A stretch of DNA of 64,000 nt from Lithobates sylvaticus (GCA_028564925.1 CM053033.1:79244073-79308072), one strand, 5' to 3'. Shown: positions 10,981 through 22,077, numbered from the stretch's first letter. The notes: generated from the letters alone by a model not told the origin. A program made the numbers and translations.

Positions 10981-12276
10981 AACTAATGGTCAGGTATGGC
11001 TCCCTAACTCCTTAAGCTACATGTTGTAGCTACCATGATACAAACCCTGACACTCTAGCTACCTTTGGTAGGTTTTTAGCCACCTCCTTGCTGCACCACC
11101 AGCTGAGTTGGTGTGTGACCCAGCCAAAAAACTGGCCTGATGTGTTTTGCACAATTTTATGGATATTTTTAATATCATTATGAATACAACAATGTGTATT
11201 TCTTCCTTGATATATGTTTTTTGTTGGTACAGTACCTTTAAAATCCTCTTTCATCCAGTAATTTTTTTGTATAAGTCTCTGACAGTAGCAACCAGGTCTC
11301 CTGACAGGGGTCTGTCTCCAAATGGGAGCAACTGCTCCATCTCCACCTGCCTTGAGCTATGCCCAGATCTGCCTTATAATGACTCTGCACACCTGGGCAC
11401 TCACACCGGCTGCAAGAGTCAAGCAAAGCCTGGACATCGAATTGAAGGTTGTGTTTTTCCCAATACTCTTTGGAACCATCAAGCTCCCGAACCTTGATCT
11501 GGAACTACCAAACCTGAAGAAAACATTGAAAAACATTTTCTACATTCACAATGAACCTGCCAGAGCATCTGAAACTGCATTTTTATGACCATTTACACAC
11601 ATCTTTTTTATACAGGTTAGGCAGGATAGGTAGAAGGATGGGAAGGAAATATGTGTAAGAATAGTTGTAGTTAGGCTTTGCTTACACTTTCTCTCACTTT
11701 AAGTTCTCCAGGGTTGGGATGATTTTTCTTCCGTCCAATGAAGATTTTATGTGACAATTCCAAGGATGCAGAAAATCTATATTCCTCAATGTTGTTATTT
11801 TCTTAATTTTTGGTCATTCTGATCATGTCATGTATCTAATTTGATACAGAGGTTACACCACCCACTACATTTTGTGACTGTTCTTGTACAAAACATAAAC
11901 TGATTATTCTTGGGAGTTTGTCCTTGGCCTAAGACACCAGAAAATGGTATTGTCTATTTTCCCAGCTTAAAATGTAGATGTCTGGAAAGATTTTCTCATC
12001 GCCTAGACTGGGAGGAAGAATAGGAAAAAATATATATTAACACTCGAGATGCAAACATCCTCTCTCTATAGAGGAACTGATGAAAAGCTTTAATTTTCAG
12101 GAGACAAAGTGGCAATGAAGGTTTCCTGTCGGCTAATAAGTGGTGCACACATCTCTGATGGTTTAATTAGCCATGAGAACCCCAGCAGGACAAATGCCTT
12201 CTAAACCACCAGATTCCTGCCTGGTAACAGAGCCTTACTTATTGTGTCTGGACATAAATGTATGGTGATGTAGAAA
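10981..12276. other. No gene recognised
   Basis: About 1.3 kb of ordinary-composition sequence with no strong repeat signature. Short frames near 11150-11590 resemble no protein I know. This is one of the few long stretches not obviously made of transposon, so it is a candidate for host intergenic or intronic sequence. Confidence 0.45.
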
Positions 12277-12280
12277 TTAA

Positions 12281-12544
12281 AGTGGAACTAAACTTACCTC
12301 CTCTCTAATGGTCTGGGTCCCGGCGCCAGGGCCAGCATCTTCTCTGTGGGTACCGGGCATCTCCAATGCCCAGTGCGAGATGGCGTAACTTCTGCACATG
12401 CATGGGTGAATGAGCAGCTTAGTTTACATGCCACAGATGACTGCAAGCAGGCAGATAAGTGTACTTTTTTTTTATTTTGCATGCCTCCTTAGCAATAAAA
12501 GCCTTCTTGCTCACAGTCTTTTGTTAAATGCCTTCAGTTCCGCT
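12281..12544. mobile_element. TTAA-flanked MITE
   Basis: Flanked by TTAA at 12277-12280 and 12545-12548. The ends AGTGGAACTAAACTTACC and CAGTTCCGCT are inverted. It belongs to the same broad TTAA group as 4226-4731 and 17398-17851. Non-coding. Confidence 0.75.
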
Positions 12545-12599
12545 TTAAGGTGTCAGTTTACCTTACAATACAAAAAACAAAGCTCATGTCTTAATGGAT

Positions 12600-13460
12600 G
12601 GGCACTGATAGGCTACACTGATGGGCACTGATGAGGCGGCACTGGTAGGCTGCATCAGTGGCGACTGGTGTTTTTTTTGGGGGGGCTAAACAACCACCCC
12701 CCTGCCCGCTGTCTGCTGGTCAGTCCTGCACTTACCCCATCTAGGTGGCGGGCTGTGGGCAGTGGCTCCGGTGTCCTCTGCTCCAGCATGGCGGACCCGA
12801 TCTAGGGGCTGGGCGGCAGGCTGCAGCTCCAGTATCTTCATCTCCAGCACGGTGGCTTTCGCTGTGCGCCTCCTCTCTCCTCCAATAGGATCGCCTGACG
12901 TTTTGGCCAATTGACCCACTTCCTGATTGGCAGGGAGGAGATTTAGTGTGAAAATAGCAAATTTTAATTCGCTATTGTCACACAACTAGGTGAGCTCGGG
13001 GTGCAGAGCCCACCCTTTTTTGAAGCCTCTCAGAGCCTCTGGCTCTAATAACTTGCTTCAACCCCCCCCCCCCCCCCCTATTGGAATTCATAGTTCAACG
13101 CCCTGTATGTAGATGAGGGGGCCGGATGCATAGATGTGGGGCGGCACCCGTGCACCCCTAATGGACGGGCCGCCACTGGGTTGTACTGATGTGCACTGAG
13201 GAGGCGGCACTAGTTTGCACTGATGAGAAGGCACTAATGAGATTGCACTGATAGGTGGCACAGATGGGCACTGCTGAGTACTGATAGGCAGCACTGAAGG
13301 GCACTGATAGGTGGCACTGAAGGGCACTGATAGGCGGCACTAATGGGTACTGATAGGTGACACTGTGGAGGAGGCACTGATGGGCACTGATTGGCAGCAC
13401 TGGTGGGCACTGATTGACAGCACTGATAGGCAGCACTGGTGGGCACCGTTGGGACTGTAC
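12600..13460. repeat. Minisatellite of GGGCACTGAT units, split by a MITE
   Basis: Units such as ATGGGCACTGATAGGCGGC occupy 12600-12655 and 13179-13460. The sequence between them is an unrelated MITE (12656-13178). I recognise this repeat block as the usual interior of a frog TTAA element whose end lies at 13461-13760. Minus-strand frames of 79-92 residues, rich in Ser, Ala and Pro, come from the repeat. Confidence 0.75.
12656..13178. mobile_element. CAGTGGCG-ended MITE inside a minisatellite
   Basis: The ends CAGTGGCGACTGG and GGGCCGCCACTG are inverted repeats with a perfect 8-bp CAGTGGCG/CGCCACTG. The interior carries a run of 17 C (13062-13078) and the landmark GAATTCATAGTTCAACGCCC. The surrounding minisatellite resumes on the far side. 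No TSD can be assigned because the target is itself repetitive. Confidence 0.75.
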
Positions 13461-13760
13461 TGATCATTAGGACACTAATAAGCAGTGCCATGATTATCTG
13501 TGTGGATGTCCCTTTAACACAAGCCGCTGTCAGCGTGAGGAAAAAAATGCAGATAACCGGCTTGTGTTTACATCGTGATCAGTTGTCATTGGACACAGCT
13601 GATCACGTTGTAAAGGGCCATTGTGATTGGCCCTTTACTAAGGACACAGCGATCACAGAGTGTGCTGCCCAGGCAGCATGATCACAGGAGGACATCCATG
13701 AAAGCCCTCCCGGCAAAGTAAGGCCACGCTGTAGCCATCTTTTGGCTATAGCGCGGGCGA
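13461..13760. mobile_element. Terminal part of a frog TTAA-type repeat
   Basis: The landmarks CCTTTAACACAAGCCG, CGGCTTGTGTTTACATCG, AGCTGATCACG and TTTTGGCTATAGCGCGGGCG follow the order I know from a dispersed frog element. Two inverted pairs (ACAAGCCG/CGGCTTGT and GATCAG/CTGATC) would form stems. Non-coding. Confidence 0.6.
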
Positions 13761-14268
13761 GAACTAATCAGTAAAGTTGTCATTCCAAAATAATTGCTAC
13801 TGCTAATTTGGTGAACGGGTGATGTGCCAGTCCTATCTGGTGGCAGTTTGGAGTTTAAAGGTTTAATTCCTTAGTTGACTAAACCCAGTAATAGACGCTC
13901 TCAGTCTGTTGACACCTAGATTGTGGTCCCACAAGCTAGAAAATCTTTGTGCAGGGTGAACCTGAGAGTGTCATTGTTGCGAATCAGTGACAGCGTGGTG
14001 TGCATTTGGCCAGTTATTTGTCACAAGTTGGTAAAGGTGACAGCAGTCTGATCCGTGTTTGTCACAGCTTCCCCCTGACTTCTGGAGAGTTCTGGAATGT
14101 AGTGGGCTGGGAGAGTCAAATAAGCAGCCTGAATATTTATGTGGTCCCAGCCAATCCCTGGGGGAGTGTACCAAATAGGTGGCTGGGGTGTATAAATAGT
14201 CTGAGGCTTAGAACAACAGGGTGCTTGGGCCTTTTTTTTTCTTCTTTTAGTTAACTAGCAAGCCCCCA
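13761..14268. other. No gene recognised
   Basis: Mixed-composition sequence without coding or RNA signals. It leads into the 29-bp minisatellite. Confidence 0.45.
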
Positions 14269-14520
14269 GAGGTTAGTAGTGACTAGGGAAGTGTATGGAG
14301 GTTAGTAGTATGTAGGGAAGTGTGCAGATGTCAGTGGTAGTTAGGGCAGTGTACAGAGGTCAGTAGTTGGTAGGGCAGTGTACAGTGGACAGTAGCAGGT
14401 AGGGCAGTGTGCAGAGGTCAGTAAAATGCATTGCAGTGTACAGAGGTCAGTAGTATATAGGGCAGTGTGCAGAGGTCAGTAGTATATAGGGCAGTGTACA
14501 GAGGTCAGTAGGGTAGATGG
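14269..14520. repeat. Minisatellite, exact 29-bp register
   Basis: GAGGTCAGTAGTATATAGGG-type units start at 14269, 14298, 14327, 14356, 14385, 14414, 14443, 14472 and 14501: nine copies in a strict 29-bp step with no length change, although the copies differ by substitutions. Confidence 0.95.
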
Positions 14521-14860
14521 CACGGGTAAGCAGGAAAGAGGTTAGCAGGTCAGAGAACAGGGCATCAATAGGGCAAAGGACAGGGGGTCAGGAAGGCCTG
14601 GTACAGGGGAGATCAGAAGACCCTGGTACAGGGGGGTTTGTAGGGCAAAGCGCAGGGGGTTTGGAGGGTATGGAACTGGGGAGGGGGGTTAGGAGGACTG
14701 GGGGGGGGGATCTGGAGGGCACAGTACTGGAGGGTCAGGAGAGCATGGTACTGGAGGGTCAGGATAGCACACTACAGGGATGGTCTGGAGGGCACAGTAC
14801 AGGGGGGGGGGGTGTCTGGAGGGTATGGAACTGTGGGTCAGGGGGGCACATAAGTGGTTC
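14521..14860. repeat. G-rich degenerate minisatellite
   Basis: Continues from the 29-bp array with looser units of about 30 bp built on CTGGAGGGCACAGTACTGG and GGGTCAGG. It contains runs of 11 G near 14699 and 14802. A plus-strand frame (14517-14897, glycine-rich) stays open because of the repeat and is not a gene. Confidence 0.75.
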
Positions 14861-15753
14861 CCTGATGCAGAGCAGCACAGGAAAGCTGCTTTGCTAGAGC
14901 TATCTGTGCGCTGATCCCGCCATTCCCCCTCTCATGTCACATGATGTAATCCACAATCACACCCATTTGAATGAACTGGAGAGGAGGGCCAGCAGGGATT
15001 AGCGCACTGCACTCACGGACCCAAGAGTCCAAATTTGCCAATAGCGAATCCTTGGTGGCAGAGGCATTCCCCCACCCTGCAGCCTTACATGAAGGGGGCG
15101 TACTGCAGACAAGGAATGCTTCTGCCTAGAATTGGCTTTGACTGCTTCCCGGCAACAAGACACCTGAGCTCATCCCTTCTCTGCACTGCTCTGCCAATCA
15201 GTGCAGGGGGGGAGGCACTTACAGGTCAGCAGGGATGGAACTTGACTACGATCTACCTGTCACCTGCCCACGGTCAACAGATAGATCGCAATTGACGGGT
15301 TACCAACCCCGCCCTAGACTGTTCACTGAGCTAGAAGAGAGACTGAGACTGTGTGTTCGGCTGATAATACACTATTTGGGGAAAAGAACCTTAGGACTAC
15401 TCAGCGGACCCCTTAGATCCCCACACATTTAATCCCTTGAATTCTCCGACACTTATTAATTATGCCCTGTGGGTAGGCACTGCTGTATCACACATTTCAC
15501 AGAGCCTGTCTTCTGAACTACAGAGGTGCTGAGAAGAGGAGTTTCTAGAGAGGGAGTCAGTACAGGAAGCACTGTTTGCAAGCAGCAAGTAGACAGCAGA
15601 GAAGCTGTAAATCATGCAGGGAGTCCAGTAAGTTGTGGAAAGAGATGGTCAGCACATAGGTAGAGCTTTAAACATAAAAGGAGACATTTTCTTGTTCAAT
15701 AATTTTTATTGCAGGTATATCAGTAACATAAACAGTAATATCTTAAGCACCTA
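14861..15753. other. No gene recognised
   Basis: Moderately GC-rich sequence between the minisatellite and the Tc1-like transposon. No family resemblance in the short frames. Confidence 0.45.
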
Positions 15754-17090
15754 CAGTCAGGTCCATAAATATTGGGACATCAACACAATTCTAATCTTTT
15801 TGGCTCTATACACCACCACAATGGATTTGAAATTAAACAATCAAGATGTGCTTTAACTGCAGACTTTCAGCTTTAATTTGAGAGTATTTACATCCAATTC
15901 AGGTGAACGGTGTAAGAATTACAACAGTTTAAATATGTGCCTCACACTTTTTAAGGGACCAAAAGTAATGGGACAATTGGCTGCTCAGCTGTTCCATGAC
16001 CAGGTGTGTGTTATTCCCTCATTATCCCATTTACAAGGAGCAGATAAAAGGTCCAGAGTTCATTTCAAATGTGCTATTTGCATTTGGAATCTGTTGCTGT
16101 CAACTCTCAATATGAGATCCAAAGAGCTGTCACTATCAGTGAAGCAAGCCATCATTAGGCTGAAAAAACTAAAGAAACCCATCAGAGAGATAGCAAAAAC
16201 ATTAGGTGTGGCCAAATCAACTGTTTGGAACCTCCATAAAAAGAAAGAACGCGCCGGTGAGCTCAGCAACAAGTGGTGAATGAGCGAAGAATTCTTTCTC
16301 TGGTGAAGAACACACCCTTCACAACAGTTGGTCAGATCAAGAACACTCTCCAGGAGGTAGGTGTATGTGTGTCAAAGTCAACAATCAAGAGAAGACTTCA
16401 CCAGAGTGAATACAGAGGGTTCACCACAAGATGTAAACCATTGGTGAGCCTCAAAAACAGGAAGGCCAGATTAGAGTTTGCCAAACAACATCTAAAAAAG
16501 CCTTCACGGTTCTGGAACAACATCCTATGGACAGATGAGACCAAGATCAACTTGTACCAGAGTGATGGGAAGAGATGAGTAAGGAGAAGGAAAGGAACTG
16601 CTCATGATCCAAAGCATACCACCTCATCAGTGAAGCATGGTGGTGGTAGTGCCATGGCGTGGGCATGTATGGCTGCCAATGGAACTGATTCTCTTGTATT
16701 TATTGATGATGTGACTGCTGACAAAAGCAGCAGGATGAATTCTGAAGTGTTTCGAGCAATATTATCTGCTCATATTCAGGAAAATGCTTCAGAACTCATT
16801 GGATGGCACTTCACAGTGCAGATGGACAATGACCCGAAGCATACTGCCAAAGCAACCAAGGAGTTTTTTAAGGGAAAGAAGTGGAATTTTATGCAATGGC
16901 CAAGTCAATCACCTGACCTGAATCCGATTGAGCATGCATTTCACTTGCTGAAGACAAAACTGAAGGGAAAATGCCCCAAGAACAAGCAGGAACTGTAGAC
17001 AGTTGCAGTAGAGGCCTGGCAGAGCATCACCAAATGAAAGTTTGATGGATGATTGTTAATCTGTCCCATTACTTTTGTACTTAACACCCT
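15754..17090 (+). mobile_element. Tc1/mariner transposon, 3'-truncated
   Basis: The left end CAGTCAGGTCCATAAATATT follows a TA target (15752-15753). An inner repeat with AAGGGACCAAAAGTAATGGG (15953-15972) is mirrored at the other side by CTGTCCCATTACTTTTG (17061-17077), as in Tc1 elements with doubled ends. The outer right end is missing: the sequence breaks off near 17090, short of the expected terminal repeat. The decayed transposase gene fills 16112-17037. Confidence 0.9.
16112..17037 (+). pseudogene. Tc1-like DD34E transposase, decayed
   Basis: This was a transposase that cuts and pastes the surrounding element. The start at 16112 gives MRSKELSLSVKQ, a typical Tc1 N-terminus, followed by a helix-turn-helix region (IREIAKTLGVAKSTVW). 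The catalytic triad is still readable: D in WTDETK (codon 16534), D in MDNDPKH (16825) and E in NPIEH (16930), with 34 residues between the last two. Damage is visible. A small deletion near 16270 shifts the frame. There is an in-frame TGA at 16576, consistent with CGA decay at a CpG, and a TAG at 16996. The original terminator TGA is probably 17035-17037. With these breaks no active enzyme is expected. It resembles the transposases of other fish and frog Tc1 elements; I cannot name the subfamily safely. Confidence 0.9.
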
Positions 17091-17097
17091 CTTTTTT

Positions 17098-17393
17098 TTT
17101 TGTGGGAGACCAAAATCGATGCCTCTTCTAGGATAAGTTTGGGAAGTTGAAAACTTAGGTTGTTCAAAGTTTTAAGACAATTTATTAAAGTTTAGGCACA
17201 TTATGGTACATTAGGCTCTTTTTACACTAAGCTACATGTTTTGGGATTGTAAAATATAGTGAAACACTTTTGGTGTGATTTACCAAATGTTCTTAAATTT
17301 TCAGAATATGTTGATATAGACAGAGTCTTCTTTTGTGCGAAGTTTGAGGGAAATTGGTTAACATTTCAGCTCTTTTTTCTACGTTAAGCCACA
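17098..17393. repeat. Unclassified repeat, first copy
   Basis: The segment around 17126-17220 (CTTCTAGGATAAGTTTGGGA, then GTTGAAAACTTAGG, then TTAAAGTTTAGGCAC) recurs in diverged form at 17917-18010. The origin is unknown. No coding signal. Confidence 0.5.
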
Positions 17394-17397
17394 TTAA

Positions 17398-17851
17398 AGA
17401 GGAGTGCCAACAAAAAAAAATTAAAATTAAAAGTCAGCAGCTACAAATATTGCAGCTGCTGACTTTTAATAATCGGATACTTACCTGTCCCGGGGTCCAG
17501 CGATGCGGGGGAACGAGCCCCCCCCCTCGTTCCCCGCTCCGCTCGCGGCGCCTGCATTCTTAATGTGGGAACCCGGCTGTGGCTTCACAGCCGGGCACCT
17601 ACTGCGCATGCGCGAGCGGCGCCGTGCGCCGTGATTCGACGCTCACTCATCTGGGACACATGACAGGTCCCAGATGACTGTGCTGCGCCTACAGGAAGTG
17701 ACGTTTAGCCCGGGCAATGAAGGTGGCAGACTATGAGGGACCCCCTAGCAACAGGCATTTAGAGGTGAGTAAAAAACATTTTTTTTTCCAATTAATTTTT
17801 TTTTTTATGATTTTTAAGCCACTTTTTTTTTTTTTTTCCCGCAGCCCCACT
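17398..17851. mobile_element. TTAA-flanked MITE with hairpin core
   Basis: Flanked by TTAA at 17394-17397 and 17852-17855. The ends AGAGGAGTGCCAAC and GCAGCCCCACT are only partly inverted. The hairpin GTCAGCAGCTACAAATATTG followed by CAGCTGCTGAC (about 17433-17465) is the same core as in 4226-4731, so the two are related. The GC-rich centre (17500-17700) holds no gene. Confidence 0.75.
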
Positions 17852-17855
17852 TTAA

Positions 17856-18154
17856 GCTCCGCAAAATGAGCAAGCTTAATTCCCTAGTTTGCCTTGTGGA
17901 ACACCGAAATGTATAAAACTTCTAGAAAAGGTTTGGGAAGTTGAGAACTTAGGCTGTGCAAAGTTTGATTGAGGTTTAGGCACTTTATTAATCGTTAAGC
18001 TACAATAAGCACATTTGCAACTGGGGCTCTTTCTCAAAGTGGGGCTATGTCTATAAGTGGGAACACTTCTGACTCTGCACTTCAGCGAATAAGTCGTGAT
18101 AAGTCGTGCTTATAAGAATAAGTCGTGCTTATGAGCGCCTGTGGTGTAAGACTA
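17856..18154. repeat. Unclassified repeat, second copy
   Basis: 17917-18010 repeats 17126-17220 in the same orientation (CTTCTAGAAAAGGTTTGGGA, GTTGAGAACTTAGG, GAGGTTTAGGCAC). Short GTCGTGCTTAT units near 18090-18130 are tandemly repeated. Confidence 0.5.
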
Positions 18155-18338
18155 AAGCCCAATACACACTATTAGATTTTCTGCTGATTTTTGTCTTCAG
18201 ATTTATCAAAACCATGTCGTGCAAGGGCTTGCCTGTTGCATACAAATTGAAACTCCTAAGGTTTGACCTCATATTATATGGTTTTGGTAAATCTGAAGAC
18301 AAAAATCAGCAGAAAATCTGATAGTGTGTATGGGGCTT
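18155..18338. mobile_element. Fold-back MITE with long arms
   Basis: The two arms of about 60 bp are near-perfect complements: AAGCCCAATACACACTATTA at the left and TGATAGTGTGTATGGGGCTT at the right, with GATTTTCTGCTGATTTTTGT facing ACAAAAATCAGCAGAAAATC. The whole transcript would fold into one hairpin of about 184 bases with a 60-base loop. No coding capacity. Confidence 0.85.
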
Positions 18339-18351
18339 CAGTCTCAAAAAT

Positions 18352-20374
18352 AAATTTGCCCTCCAAAAATACAATTCCAGCCTCCTCACTGCCAAGCAGA
18401 CCTATTTTATCACTCTCATTAGCAACTTATCCCGTCCCCATCAACTCTTCTCTACCTTCAACTTTCTACTTCGTCGTCCACTGCCTCCACCCGCCAACTC
18501 ACTCACTGCCCAGGAGATCGCCAATAACTTAACAGAAGATTGATACAATTTGCGAGGAGATCTCTACTGTTCACATCCACGCACACCCTCCACGTTTTAC
18601 ACTTCATGCCCACAAATGCAATCATTACTTCCCTCTTTCAACCCCACCACTATAGACGAGGTTGCTAAACTACTTGCTAACATCCACCTAACCACCTGCC
18701 CTCTGGATCCTGTTCCCTCGCAAATGCTACGTTCACCCTCTGGCTCTATTCTACACTCTCTAACCCACATCTTCAATCTCTCCCTCTCTTCTGACATCTT
18801 CCCCAACTCTCTAAAACATGCACTTGTCACCCCTATACTTAAAAAGCCCTCACTGGACCCATCCAATCTTAACAACCTACGCCCCATCTCCTTGCTCCCC
18901 TTCTTATCCAAATTCCTTGAACATCTGGTCTGCAACTGACTGAGCGTCCACCTTGCTGATAATAGCCATCTTGATCCCCTTCAGTCTTAATTTTGTCCTC
19001 AACACTCAGAAACTGCTCTCCTAAAACTAAAAACTATCTACTAACGGCCAAAACCAATGGACACTATTGTGTACTCCTACTCCTGGACCTCTCTGCTGCC
19101 TTTGATACGGTTGACCACCCCCTCCTCAAAAAAAACTCCACACCTATGGTCTCCATGACTGTACTCTTCACTGGTTCTCTTCCTACTTATCCAACCACAC
19201 CTTTAATTTTTCTTACAACTCTACTTCCTCTCACCTCTTCCTTTTTCTGTTGGGGTCCCCCTAGGTTCTGTTCTTGGACCTCTCCTATTTTCAATATACA
19301 CCTCCTCCCTGGGGCTGATAGCCTCTCATGGCTTCCAATACCACCTCTACGCTGATGACACACAAATCTATTTCTCTACCCCTCAGCTTACTCCCTCTGT
19401 CTCCTCACTTATCACTAATTTACTATCAGATATATCACACCACTTCCTCAAACTCAATCTATCCAAAACAGAACTTATAATTCTTCCTCCCCATGTGTCC
19501 CTTCCCCTGATCTCTCTGCCAAAATCGATGAAGCCCATCCCCACATGCCAAGGTTCTAGGTGTAGTCCTGGACTCTGAACTCTCCTTTAAGCACCACGTC
19601 CAATCACTGTCCAAATCTTGCCGCCTCAACCTCTGCAAAATCTTCAAAATACGCCCCTTTCTAACCAATGACACAACAAAGCTCTTAATTCACTCATCTC
19701 TCGCCTCGACTACTGCAACTCCCTTCTCATTGGCTTACCTTTACATAGTCTATCACCCCTTCAATCCATCATGAATGCTGCTGCCAGACTCATCCACGTT
19801 ACCAATCGCTCTGTGTCTGCTACTCCTCTCTGTCAATCCCTCCACTGGCTTCCGCTCACCCAACAAATTAAATTCAAAATACTAACAACTAATTACAAAG
19901 CCATCCAAAATTTAGCCCCCAGCTACATCACTATCCTAGTCTCTAAATACCAACCTACGCATTCTCTTCATTCCTCTCAAGACCTCCTGCTCCCTAGCTC
20001 CCTTGTCACCTCCTCCCATGCTCGCCTTCAGGACTTTTCCAGAATCTCTCCAATCCTATGGAATGCCCTACCCCAATCTGTCCGCTTATCTCCTACTCTA
20101 TTAGCTTTTAGATGATCCCTGAAAACCCTTCTCTTCAGAGAAGCCTACCCTACCCACACCTAACAACTGTATTTGAATTTTCTCCATCAGTTCACCCCCC
20201 ACAGTTATTACATTTTGTTCCACTTGACCCTCCCTTCTAGATTGTAAGCTCTAACGAGCAGATCCCTCCTGTATTGATTTGTATTGTAAGTGTACTATCT
20301 GCCCTAATATTGTAAAGCTCTGCACAAACTTTTGGCACTATATAAATCCTGTATAGAAATAATAATAATATTTA
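18352..20374 (+). mobile_element. L2 LINE, 5'-truncated, decayed RT
   Basis: This is the 3' part of an L2-clade retrotransposon whose ORF2 made reverse transcriptase. Recognisable pieces in order: TCPLDPVPSQML (near 18700), ALVTPILKKPSLDPSNLNNL and LRPISLLPFLSKFLE (18815-18930), LLLDLSAAFDTVDHPLL (about 19078), the polymerase motif YADDTQIYF (19348), and the C-terminal stretch HWLPLTQQIKFKIL (about 19840). These lie in two reading frames (1 and 3), so there are several frameshifts plus stops such as TGA at 18937. The endonuclease and 5' end are absent. The 3' end has GATTGTAAGCTCTAACGAG, then GGCACTATATAAATCCTG, and a short AAT microsatellite. Confidence 0.92.
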
Positions 20375-21015
20375 AGCCATTTTCACATTAATTGTTTTAG
20401 TATATCCCCTCACAAAGGTATGAAACATTTTCAACATTACTCTTCGAGCCTTTTTTTCCTTAATAGACTCCACCCAGAAGATGGCTGCTTTCCGATCAGA
20501 GTAGGGAACACACTTTTAGAGGGACCTGTAGGAGAGGGTCGCATTCCTTTATCATGTACGCCAAGGTTCTGTGTCACCACAAGGAAAAAAAACAACAATA
20601 GGAAGCACAAATAGCTGCCCCAACCGACTACTTAAAGTGCCAGAGATTCCTGGCTAGACAGGGGTGACGAATGAGGACACTGCAGACAGTGCCCAAGGGT
20701 ACATGCATCTCACAAACGCCACGGCGTACGCGGCCGATGACATTAGCCTGTCAGATAAAATGAGGGATCAGTTTCACTCACTTTTCATAAGACATCTCAG
20801 AGAAGAAAAGCACTTTGCTTGCACAGTGTCTGTTTTTAGTTCACACTTTATGAGCACTGACAGATGCACTGTGTAATTGGCTACACAAAGGACAACCATC
20901 AGTGCCATCATACTTACTACTGGCTAGGAATTTCAGGTTGTGTCTGATATAGCACCAACACGTGTGTCCTTTGCCCTATAGACAATCCAAGCAATAAAAT
21001 AATACATGTAATATA
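20375..21015. other. No gene recognised
   Basis: Ordinary sequence. 20640-20780 has several CpG and an open frame (20664-20876, 70 residues) that resembles no known protein. No splice or promoter signal is evident. Confidence 0.4.
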
Positions 21016-21996
21016 CACTGGATTACCAAAAGTATTGGGACACTTGCCTTTACACACATGAACTTTAATGGCATACCAGTCTTGGTACCATAGGGTTCAA
21101 TATTGAGTTGGCCCACCCTTTGCAGCTATAACAGCTTCAACTCTTCTGGGAAGGCTGTCCACAAGGTTTAGGAGTGTGTCTATGGGAATGTTTGACCATT
21201 CTTCCAGAAGCGCATTTGTGTGGTCTGTCACCAATGTGGATGAGAAGGCCTGGCTCGCAGTCTCCAATCTAATTCATCCCAAAGGTGGTCTATCGGGTTG
21301 AAGTCAGGACTCTGTGCAGGCCAGTCAAGTTCCTACAGGCCGAACTCGCTCATCCATGTCTTTATGGACCGTGCTTTGTGCACTGGTCAAAATCATTTGG
21401 TGGAGGGGGGATTATAGTGTGGGGTTGTTTTTAAGGGGTTGGGCTTGGCCCCTTAGTTCCAGTGAAGGGAAATCTTAAGGCCTCAGCATACCAAGACATT
21501 TTGGCTATTTTCATGCTCCCAACTTTCTGGGAACAGTTTGGGGATGGCTTCTTCCTGTTCCAACATGACTGCGCACCAGTGCAAAAGCAAGGTCCATAAA
21601 GACCTGGATGAGTGGGTTTGGGGTGGAGGAACTTGACTGGCCTGTACAGAGTCCTGACCTCATCCTGATAGAACACATTTGGGATGAATTACAGCAGAGA
21701 CTGCGAGCCAAGCCTTCTCATCCAACATCAGTGCCTGACCTCACAAATGCACTTCTGGAAGAATGGTCAAACATTCCCATAGACACACTCCTAAACCTTG
21801 CCTTAAAAGTCCCAATTGGGGTAATAATTTTCTACACTCCTAAACCTTGTGGACAGCCTTCCCAGAAGAGTTGAAGCTGTTATAGCTGCAAAGGGTGGGC
21901 CAACTCAATATTGAACCCTACGGACTATGACTGGGATGCCATTAAAGTTCATGTGCGTGTAAAGGCAGGCGTCCCAATACTTTTGGTATTATAGTG
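21016..21996. mobile_element. Fold-back derivative of a Tc1-like transposon
   Basis: The outer ends CACTGGATTACCAAAAGTAT and ATACTTTTGGTATTATAGTG lie between TA dinucleotides (21014-21015, 21997-21998). The left arm, about 21016-21385, is the reverse complement of the right arm, about 21590-21996. Both arms carry the 3' part of the transposase gene, and only the centre is single-copy. On the plus strand, WPVQSPDLILIEHIWDELQQ (about 21637-21696) is a Tc1 C-terminal motif. The element cannot encode a full enzyme, but its ends look usable in trans. Confidence 0.85.
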
Positions 21997-22077
21997 TATA
22001 TTAACTCTACCAATAATTTTCTCAAATTTTCTCTCTTTTGGACTGTTAAATATACCATTGAATGCTGTCAATTCTTA

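Noticed and set aside
10314-10986. Proline/threonine-rich frames of 175 and 114 residues
   Set aside because: They lie in a degenerate C-rich tandem repeat and resemble no known protein.
20664-20876. 70-residue frame in CpG-containing unique sequence
   Set aside because: Too short, with no homologue that I recognise and no exon signals.
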